Assembly (NCBI RefSeq): GCF_002102155.1
Contig: NZ_LQOU01000026.1
Location: 1-64,000, forward strand
Direction: 5' to 3'
DNA from: Mycobacterium europaeum
GTDB taxonomy: Bacteria; Actinomycetota; Actinomycetes; Mycobacteriales; Mycobacteriaceae
Length of the DNA: 64,000 bases
Shown: piece after piece, positions 57,916 through 64,000 of the stretch
Layout of the letters: every line of letters starts with the position of its first letter
Position numbering within the stretch: position 1 is the stretch's first letter
Program-made: the position numbers and the translations under genes
The notes under the pieces: model-generated
The model's database searches: none
The model's input: only the letters and a program-made list of their open reading frames with translations
What the model was told of the DNA's origin: nothing

Positions 57916-59037
57916 ATGCGACTACGGCGCTCGGTTCGGTGCGGCTTTGCCGCGCTCTGCGCGGTGGTGCTGCTCGCGAGCGGGTGCGCACGGTTCAACG
58001 ATGCCCAGTCGCAGCCCTTCACCACCAACCCGGAACTCAAGCCCCAACCCAGCTCGACGCCTCCCCCGCCGCCGCCGCTGCCGCCCACGCCGTTTCCCAA
58101 AGCGTGCCCGGCGCCGGGCGTGATGCAGGGCTGCCTGGAGAGCACCAGTGGGCTGATCATGGGGCCGGACAGCAAAACCGCGCTGGTCGCCGAGCGCACC
58201 ACCGGCGCCGTCAAGGAGATCTCGGTCAGCGCCGAGCCGAAGGTGAAGACCGTCATCCCGGTCGACCCGTCCGGCGACGGCGGCCTGATGGACATCGTGC
58301 TGTCGCCGACCTACACGCAAGACCGGCTGATGTACGCCTACATCAGCACGCCGACCGACAACCGGGTGATCCGGGTGGCCGACGGCGACGTCCCCAAGGA
58401 CATCCTCACGGGCATCCCCAAAGGCGCCACCGGTAATACCGGAGCGCTGATCTTCACCAGCCCCACCACGCTGGTGGTCATGACCGGCGACGCGGGCGAC
58501 CCCGCGGCGGCCGCCGACCCCAAATCGCTGGCGGGCAAGGTCCTTCGCATCGAGCAGCCGACCACCATCGGTCAGGCGCCGCCGACGACGGCGCTGTCAG
58601 GCGTCGGCTCCGGCGGCGGCCTGTGCATCGACCCCGTGGACGGGTCGCTCTACGTCGCCGACCGCACGCCGACGGCGGATCGGTTGCAGCGCATCACCAA
58701 GACCTCCGAGGTCTCCACGGTGTGGACGTGGCCGGACAAACCCGGCGTGGCGGGCTGCGCGGCGATGGACGGGACCGTGCTGGTCAACCTGATCAACACC
58801 AAACTGACGGTGGCCGTGCGGCTGGCACCGGCGACGGGTGCGGTCACCGGGGAACCGGACGTGGTGCGCAAGGACACCCATGCGCATGCGTGGGCGTTGC
58901 GGATGTCGCCGGACGGAAACGTCTGGGGGGCAACGGTCAACAAGACCGCCGGGGACGCCGAGAAGCTCGACGACGTGGTGTTCCCGCTGTTCCCCCAGGG
59001 GGGCGGCTTCCCACGCAACAACGACGACAAGACGTAG
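57916..59037 (+). CDS. lppZ: Lipoprotein LppZ, beta-propeller glucose dehydrogenase-like
   Basis: A 373-residue lipoprotein, corresponding to Rv3006. A signal peptide ends in the lipobox LLASGC with the lipidated Cys24. A proline-rich linker (PSSTPPPPPPLPPTPFP) follows, then a six-bladed propeller of the PQQ-sugar-dehydrogenase type: SGLIMGPDSKTALVAERTTG, GDGGLMDIVLSPTYTQDRLMYAYIS, GGLCIDPVDGSLYVADRT and HAHAWALRMSPDGNVWGATV. PQQ binding or enzymatic activity is not shown by sequence. ATG at 57916 (MRLRRSVRCGF) is the signal-peptide start. It is convergent with gatB. Confidence 0.92.
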   Translation: MRLRRSVRCGFAALCAVVLLASGCARFNDAQSQPFTTNPELKPQPSSTPPPPPPLPPTPFPKACPAPGVMQGCLESTSGLIMGPDSKTALVAERTTGAVKEISVSAEPKVKTVIPVDPSGDGGLMDIVLSPTYTQDRLMYAYISTPTDNRVIRVADGDVPKDILTGIPKGATGNTGALIFTSPTTLVVMTGDAGDPAAAADPKSLAGKVLRIEQPTTIGQAPPTTALSGVGSGGGLCIDPVDGSLYVADRTPTADRLQRITKTSEVSTVWTWPDKPGVAGCAAMDGTVLVNLINTKLTVAVRLAPATGAVTGEPDVVRKDTHAHAWALRMSPDGNVWGATVNKTAGDAEKLDDVVFPLFPQGGGFPRNNDDKT

Positions 59038-59068
59038 GTCGTATCAGCGGGTCTTATCCGGGCCGAGA

Positions 59069-59112
59069 GTGCGTTTCTCGACGGCTTAGCGGTGTCGCGT
59101 CATGAAATGCAC
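59069..59112. terminator. Hairpin between convergent lppZ and gatB
   Basis: GTGCGTTTC (59069-59077) pairs with GAAATGCAC (59104-59112), nine positions with one G-U. It is 31 bp after the lppZ stop and 30 bp before the gatB stop, resembling the shorter members of the convergent-gene hairpin group. No U-tract. Confidence 0.45.
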
Positions 59113-59142
59113 ATTGGGTGGTGGGCGATCGGCGCGACGTCG

Positions 59143-60654
59143 TCAACTCTGCCCGCAGGCGGCCAGCACCAGTTCGCGCACGCGGGCGGCGTCGGCCTGC
59201 CCGCGGGTGGCCTTCATCACCGCGCCGACGATCGCGCCGGCAGCGGCCACCTTGCCGCCGCGGATCTTCTCCGCCACATCGGGATTGGCGGCCAGCGCCT
59301 CGTCGACCGCGGCCTGGGTCACCGAATCGTCGCGCACCAGTTCCAGGCCGCGCGACGTCATCACCTGCTCGGGTTCGCCCTCGCCGGCCAGCACGCCCTC
59401 CACGACCTGTCGGGCCAGCTTGTTGGAGAGCTTGCCCCCATCCACGAGGGCGATCACGGCGGCCACCTGGGCCGGGCTGATCGCCAGTTCGTCCAATCCG
59501 ACGTTGGCCTCGTTGGCCTTCTGCACCAAGAAGTTTCCCCACCAGGCGCGGGCCTGCTCGCTGGCCGCACCGTGCTTGACGGTCTCGATCACCAGCTCCA
59601 CCGCGCCGGCGTTGACCAGATCGCGCATCACCTCGTCGGAAACGCCCCACTCCTGCTGAATCCGCTTGCGGCTCAGCCACGGTAGCTCCGGGATGGTCTG
59701 GCGCAGTTGCTCGACAAGTTCACGGCTGGGCGCGACGGGCTCCAAGTCGGGCTCGGGGAAATAGCGGTAGTCCTCGGCCGTTTCCTTGACGCGGCCCGGG
59801 CTGGTGTACCCCGCCTCGTGGAAGTGCCTGGTCTCCTGGGTGATTCGGCCGCCTGACGCGAGGACGGCGGCCTGCCGCTGCATTTCGTAGCGCACGGCGA
59901 CCTCGACGCTCTTCAGCGAGTTGACGTTCTTGGTCTCGGTCCGGGTGCCGAACTCGGACGCGCCCTTCGCCATCAGCGACACGTTGGAATCACAACGCAT
60001 CGAGCCCTGGTCCATCCGGACGTCGGATACGCCCAAGGCGCGCAACAGGTCTCGCAAGGCCGTGACGTAGGCGCGGGCGATCTGGGGCGCCCGTTCGCCG
60101 GCGCCCACGATGGGCTTCGTCACGATTTCGATCAGCGGCACACCGGCGCGGTTGTAGTCCAGCAGCGAGGTCGTCGCGCCGTGGATGCGGCCGGTCTCGC
60201 TGCCCAGATGGGTGAGCTTGCCGGTGTCTTCCTCCATGTGCGCGCGCTCGATCTCGACCCGCCAGGTGCTGCCGTCTTCCAGCGGGGCGTCCAGGTACCC
60301 GTTGATGGCGATCGGCTCGTCGTACTGGGAGATCTGATAGTTCTTGGGCATGTCCGGGTAGAAGTAGTTCTTCCGGGCGAAGCGGCACCACGGCACGATC
60401 TCGCAGTTCAGCGCGAGCCCGATCCGGATGGCCGACTCCACAGCGGCGCGGTTGAGCACCGGCAGCGAACCGGGCAAGCCGAGGCAGACGGGGCACACCT
60501 GGGTGTTGGGTTCGGCGCCGAAGGCGGTGGAGCAGCCGCAGAACATCTTGGTGACGGTCGACAGCTCGACGTGCACCTCGAGGCCGAGTACGGGGTCGAA
60601 GCGCGCGATGACGTCGTCGTAGTCCATGAGATCGGCGCTGGCAGCAACACTCAT
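59143..60654 (-). CDS. gatB: Aspartyl/glutamyl-tRNA amidotransferase subunit B
   Basis: A 503-residue GatB, the kinase/binding subunit of GatCAB, which converts Glu-tRNA-Gln to Gln-tRNA-Gln (and Asp-tRNA-Asn). Marks are [87 protein letters not shown] and a C-terminal YqeY tail. It corresponds to Rv3009c. In M. tuberculosis pfkA and gatA are next upstream; here an EspI-like ATPase and a repeat array intervene. Confidence 0.97.
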   Translation of the reverse strand: MSVAASADLMDYDDVIARFDPVLGLEVHVELSTVTKMFCGCSTAFGAEPNTQVCPVCLGLPGSLPVLNRAAVESAIRIGLALNCEIVPWCRFARKNYFYPDMPKNYQISQYDEPIAINGYLDAPLEDGSTWRVEIERAHMEEDTGKLTHLGSETGRIHGATTSLLDYNRAGVPLIEIVTKPIVGAGERAPQIARAYVTALRDLLRALGVSDVRMDQGSMRCDSNVSLMAKGASEFGTRTETKNVNSLKSVEVAVRYEMQRQAAVLASGGRITQETRHFHEAGYTSPGRVKETAEDYRYFPEPDLEPVAPSRELVEQLRQTIPELPWLSRKRIQQEWGVSDEVMRDLVNAGAVELVIETVKHGAASEQARAWWGNFLVQKANEANVGLDELAISPAQVAAVIALVDGGKLSNKLARQVVEGVLAGEGEPEQVMTSRGLELVRDDSVTQAAVDEALAANPDVAEKIRGGKVAAAGAIVGAVMKATRGQADAARVRELVLAACGQS

Positions 60655-60667
60655 GCCGTCGATCGTA

Positions 60668-60816
60668 GTGGTGACCGCGAGCGCGGCGGAGCCGGGCGAA
60701 GCGGGTCACCACCAACAGGCGCAGTGGTGACCGCGAGCGCGGCGGAGCCGGGCGAAGCGGGTCACCACCAACAGGCGTAGTGGTGACCGCGAGCGCGGCG
60801 GAGCCGGGCGAAGCGG
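60668..60816. repeat. Three tandem copies of the 45-bp GC-rich repeat
   Basis: Units start at 60668, 60724 and 60780 with a 56-bp period; the third is cut after about 37 bp. Each begins GTGGTGACCGCGAGCGCGG and ends GCGGGTCACCAC, with complementary ends. They are the reverse-oriented relatives of the pair at 34515-34614. The array fills the gap between gatB and the EspI-like gene. Confidence 0.9.
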
Positions 60817-60841
60817 CCGATTGCCTGGGGACCGGGCGAAC

Positions 60842-62047
60842 TCAAGACCAGTGCGGCGAGCGCGGCACCGGGAACCGATTGCGGTCCCCTCCCCTGCCCG
60901 GGAACATGTCGGCCAGCACGGCCGCCATCTCGAGGTAGCTGCGGCGACTTTCCTTGCTCAGTCGGTCCAGCTGGATCTGTTTGCCCTCGTGGATGTGGCG
61001 GTCGAACGGCAGCACCACCGTCGCGGCGACACGCGCGGACAGCCGCTCGAGTTCCCTGGCGGCCAGCAGGTCCAACTTGGCCGGCTCGACGTGGTTGATC
61101 GCAAGTACCGTCGACCGCACCAAGGATTGATAGCCGTTGTTGCCCAACCAATCCAGCGTGGTCGCGGTCTTGCGTATCGCGTCGATCGAGGTGCTGGTCA
61201 CCACGACCAGCGCCCGCATCTCGGGCAGGACCGCTTCCATCACACCCGAATTGAGCGCCTTGGCGCAGTCCACCAACACCACCGAATAGTGGTTGCGCAA
61301 CAGCGAGAATGCCCTGACCACGTCGTGCCGCTCCAACCGCCAGTCGGTGTGCGCGTAATCGGGCAATCCGAGCACTTCCAGGCCGAAGCTGTTCATGTAG
61401 GTGTGCGCCCGGACGTCCGAATAGTTCGTGACCGCCTTTTCGGCGAGCAGCTCGGGCATGCCCACGGAGTTGGGGCGGCCATGCCGCTCCGGCAGGTCGC
61501 CGGCGTCGATGTCGACGGCGATGACCCGGTCGTGACGCACATCGGCGAACGTCGACCCGAGCGCCTCCACCACCGCGGTCTTGCCGACGCCTCCCTTGAG
61601 GTTGAGCACGGCGAGGGGGAACGCCCCGCCCACGGCCGCCCGGATGCGGTGGCGCAGCCCGTCCTTGTACTGCGCATCTTTGCCGGGGCCGAGGTCGACA
61701 CCGGTCACGCGATGGACCGCTTCCCGCCAGCTGAAGCCCGAGGAGCTTTCCCGCGCCTGCTGGTCAAGCCCGTCCAGCGCCATCCCGCCCGGTAGTGGCG
61801 CCCGCCGCGGCCGCGAAGGGGCGCGCGATGCCGGGGCGGGCGCAGGAGGGGGCGGGGCCGGCGGTGGCCTGAATGGCGGCCTGCGGCCCGATGGGTCCGC
61901 ACGCGGGGGCTGCGGCACCGTAGCGGCGGCCGGATCGGCGTCGATCCTCCGATCGGCGGAACGCGGCGGACGCACCGGCGGGCTCGGTGGCCCTGCCGAC
62001 CCGGCGGGGTGCTGAACGACTCCGCGACTCGAACCGCGGTTGCTCAC
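60842..62047 (-). CDS. MinD/ParA-like ATPase with proline-rich N-terminus (EspI-like)
   Basis: A 401-residue P-loop ATPase. Residues 1-90 are Pro/Arg-rich and disordered (FRPPPAPPPPAPAPASR), like the ESX-linked EspI (Rv3876) group. The deviant Walker A is NLKGGVGKTAVVE (KGGVGKT at 151-157), followed by VIAVDIDAGDLPER and VVLVDCAKALNSGVMEAV. Such proteins regulate ESX secretion or position cargo. No ESX genes flank it, and its presence between gatB and pfkA is not seen in M. tuberculosis. GTG at 62047 is used. It lies 131 bp after pfkA and may belong to that transcript. Confidence 0.85.
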   Translation of the reverse strand: MSNRGSSRGVVQHPAGSAGPPSPPVRPPRSADRRIDADPAAATVPQPPRADPSGRRPPFRPPPAPPPPAPAPASRAPSRPRRAPLPGGMALDGLDQQARESSSGFSWREAVHRVTGVDLGPGKDAQYKDGLRHRIRAAVGGAFPLAVLNLKGGVGKTAVVEALGSTFADVRHDRVIAVDIDAGDLPERHGRPNSVGMPELLAEKAVTNYSDVRAHTYMNSFGLEVLGLPDYAHTDWRLERHDVVRAFSLLRNHYSVVLVDCAKALNSGVMEAVLPEMRALVVVTSTSIDAIRKTATTLDWLGNNGYQSLVRSTVLAINHVEPAKLDLLAARELERLSARVAATVVLPFDRHIHEGKQIQLDRLSKESRRSYLEMAAVLADMFPGRGGDRNRFPVPRSPHWS

Positions 62048-62178
62048 ATCTCAGGTATAACCGCTGGGAACCGGTCGGGAAACCACGAATCTTCGCTGAC
62101 GGTGTCGCAGCAGGTCAACGCCGGGCAAATTCAGGCCACCGTCAGGCCGGGGTCACTCGCCGTTTGCCGGATCCGGGG

Positions 62179-63210
62179 TCACCCGAAGAAGGCGGCGGCG
62201 TCGTCGTAGCGGCTTTCGGGTACCAGCTTGAGCTGGCGCACGGCGTCGGCCAACGCCACCCGGCCGATGTCCTGGCCCCGCAACGACACCATCTGACCGT
62301 ATTCCCCCGCGTGCGCGGCGTCGGCCGCATTGACGCCGAACCGGGTGGCCAGGACCCGGTCATAGGCCGTCGGGGTCCCGCCGCGCTGGACGTGGCCCAG
62401 CACGGTCACCCGGACGTCCTTGTTGATCCGCTTCTCCACCTCGGCGCCCAGTTGGGCCGCGACGCCGGTGAACTTTTCGTGACCGAACTCGTCAATTCCG
62501 CCTTCGCGCAAGGAGATCGAACCCGGAACGGGTTTTGCTCCCTCGGCGACCACACAGATGAAATGCGCATCCCCGCGCTGGAAGCGGCGTTTGACCAGCC
62601 GGCACACCTCCTCGATGTCGAAGGGCTGTTCCGGGATCAACGTCATGTGCGCGCCGGAAGCCAGGCCGGCGTTCAGCGCGATCCAGCCGGCGTGCCGGCC
62701 CATCACCTCCACCAGCATCACCCGCTGGTGGGATTCGGCGGTGCTGTGCAGGCGGTCGATGGCCTCGGTCGCCACCGTCAGCGCGGTGTCGTGACCGAAA
62801 GTGACGTCGGTGCAATCGATGTCGTTGTCGATGGTCTTCGGCACCCCGACAACGGGAACGTTCTCCTCCGACAGCCAGTGCGCGGCGGTCAGGGTGCCTT
62901 CCCCGCCGATCGGGATGAGCACGTCGATGCCGTTGTCGTCCAGGGTCTGCTTGATCTGGTCCAGGCCGGCCCGCAATTTGTCGGGATGCACGCGCGCGGT
63001 TCCCAGCATCGTGCCGCCCTTGGCCAGCAGCCGGTCATTGCGGTCGTCGTTGTGCAGTTGGATGCGTCGGTTCTCCAGCAACCCGCGCCACCCGTCCTGA
63101 AAGCCGACCACCGACGAGCCGTACCGGGCGTCGCAGGTGCGCACCACCGCCCGGATGACGGCGTTCAACCCCGGGCAGTCCCCGCCTCCGGTCAGAACTC
63201 CGATCCGCAT
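62179..63210 (-). CDS. pfkA: 6-phosphofructokinase
   Basis: A 343-residue phosphofructokinase, corresponding to Rv3010c. [14 protein letters not shown] binds the nucleotide, followed by [11 protein letters not shown], where Gly after the GGE triplet favours ATP, and [15 protein letters not shown], with a Lys more common in PPi-type or group III enzymes. [11 protein letters not shown] and the C-terminal [20 protein letters not shown] complete it. ATP use is the likely reaction. It lies 45 bp after gatA on the same strand, as in M. tuberculosis. Confidence 0.95.
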   Translation of the reverse strand: MRIGVLTGGGDCPGLNAVIRAVVRTCDARYGSSVVGFQDGWRGLLENRRIQLHNDDRNDRLLAKGGTMLGTARVHPDKLRAGLDQIKQTLDDNGIDVLIPIGGEGTLTAAHWLSEENVPVVGVPKTIDNDIDCTDVTFGHDTALTVATEAIDRLHSTAESHQRVMLVEVMGRHAGWIALNAGLASGAHMTLIPEQPFDIEEVCRLVKRRFQRGDAHFICVVAEGAKPVPGSISLREGGIDEFGHEKFTGVAAQLGAEVEKRINKDVRVTVLGHVQRGGTPTAYDRVLATRFGVNAADAAHAGEYGQMVSLRGQDIGRVALADAVRQLKLVPESRYDDAAAFFG

Positions 63211-63255
63211 GCCCTTATCTTGCCCTGCGGCGAGCCCGCCGCGCCGGGCAGACGG

Positions 63256-64000
63256 CTAGATCGCGCTCGGCAACGGTCCGCGCGCGGCCTCGTAGGCGGC
63301 GCCCACCCGGTACAGGCGGTAATCGGCCAGCGCCGGCGCCATGATCTGCAGGCCGACCGGGAGTCCGTCGTCCGGCGACAGCCCCGACGGCACCGACATG
63401 CCGCAGTGGCCGGCCAGGTTCAGCGGCAGCGTGCACAGGTCGAACAGGTACATCGCCAGCGGATCGTCCACCTTCTCGCCCAATGGGAAGGCGGTGGTCG
63501 GTGTTGCGGGCGACACGACCACGTCGACGGATTCGTAGGCCCTGTCGAGGTCTCGGGCGATCAGTGTGCGCACCTTCTGCGCCTGGTTGTAATACGCGTC
63601 GTAGTAACCGGCCGACAGCGCGTAGGTGCCGATCATGATGCGCCGCTTGACTTCCGGCCCGAAACCGGCCGCGCGCGTCAGCGCCATCACCTCCTCGGCG
63701 CTGTGCGTCCCGTCGTCGCCGACGCGCAGCCCGTAGCGCATCGCGTCGAAGCGGGCCAGGTTGCTCGACACCTCCGACGGCAGGATCAGGTAGTAGGCGG
63801 CCAACGCGTATTCGAAGTTCGGGCAGTCGACTTCGCTCACCTCGGCACCCAGCTCGGTGAGCCGCCCGACGGCCGCCTCGAACGAGGCGAGCACACCCTG
63901 CTGGTAGCCCTCCCCGCGCAACTGCTTGACGACGCCGACGCGCACGCCGGTGAGGTCACCGGCCGCGCCCGCCCTGGCGGCGGCCACGACGTCGGGTATC
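63256..64000 (-). CDS. gatA: Aspartyl/glutamyl-tRNA amidotransferase subunit A, C-terminal part (runs off the right edge)
   Basis: The last about 247 residues of GatA, the amidase subunit of GatCAB. Visible are [37 protein letters not shown], the substrate region ([24 protein letters not shown]), [38 protein letters not shown], and the tail [44 protein letters not shown]. The catalytic Ser-cisSer-Lys triad is outside the window. It corresponds to Rv3011c and is followed by pfkA. With gatB and gltX it makes the indirect Gln-tRNA route. Confidence 0.96.
   Translation of the reverse strand, partial: IPDVVAAARAGAAGDLTGVRVGVVKQLRGEGYQQGVLASFEAAVGRLTELGAEVSEVDCPNFEYALAAYYLILPSEVSSNLARFDAMRYGLRVGDDGTHSAEEVMALTRAAGFGPEVKRRIMIGTYALSAGYYDAYYNQAQKVRTLIARDLDRAYESVDVVVSPATPTTAFPLGEKVDDPLAMYLFDLCTLPLNLAGHCGMSVPSGLSPDDGLPVGLQIMAPALADYRLYRVGAAYEAARGPLPSAI

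Overview
The window is high-GC actinobacterial chromosome with strict mycobacterial gene order. From start to end it follows the Mycobacterium tuberculosis segment Rv2921c (ftsY) to Rv3011c (gatA). Mycobacterial hallmarks are sepIVA, lipN, hupB with its Lys/Ala-rich tail, cfp6, lppZ, fbiD, two DUF222/HNH (13E12-type) genes, GTG/TTG starts and ATGA/GTGA gene overlaps. The PDIM/PGL lipid locus, which in M. tuberculosis lies between sepIVA and the Rv2963-type permease, is absent. This fits a slow-growing non-tuberculous mycobacterium such as a M. avium complex relative; the species is an inference.

Layout. 1-11.7 kb is a minus-strand block for chromosome handling and repair: ftsY, smc, acyP and an OsmC protein, then fpg, rnc, DUF177 and sepIVA. 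It is interrupted by a PIG-L deacetylase and by an IdeR-box-controlled feoA-feoB-nfu ferrous-iron operon. 11.8-14.5 kb holds a permease whose promoter carries a CsoR/RicR-type operator, followed by a 13E12 gene cut by an amber codon. 14.5-24.5 kb carries coaD, rsmD, the VKOR/DsbA disulfide pair, lipN, an aldo/keto reductase, a DUF1524 nuclease, recG, a FakA-like kinase and rpmB. 24.5-32.1 kb is accessory: three SDRs, a SnoaL-like protein, a DUF1214-like protein, a nitroreductase, an intact 13E12 gene and an MDR reductase. 32-45.3 kb is core again: ung, thiL, a DUF3515 protein, ddl, gpsA, fbiD, ppk1, mutT1, hupB, leuDC, an IclR regulator and an F420-type oxidoreductase. 45.3-52.7 kb has tRNA-Glu, tRNA-Gln, gltX, an FAH hydrolase, an MFS transporter, leuB, serA and wrbA. 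52.7-64 kb has ilvC-ilvN-ilvB behind a leader-peptide attenuator, cfp6, doxX, lppZ, gatB, an EspI-like MinD ATPase, pfkA and the 3' part of gatA.

The genes form clear functional groups. Branched-chain amino acid synthesis (leuB, leuC, leuD, ilvB, ilvN, ilvC) has two visible controls: an IclR/NdgR-type regulator divergent from leuCD, and a transcription attenuator with leader peptide MLVVIGRRVGA ahead of ilvB. gltX, tRNA-Glu, tRNA-Gln, gatB and gatA together make the indirect Gln-tRNA pathway. Metal control is visible twice (IdeR box, copper-type operator).

Two families of intergenic repeats stand out. One is a 45-bp GC-rich unit, single or in tandem, at about 29.6, 34.5, 48.0 and 60.7 kb. 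The other is a set of long inverted repeats, several with the arm CGAGTGTGC, placed mainly between convergent genes, where they probably act as terminators lacking a U-tract.
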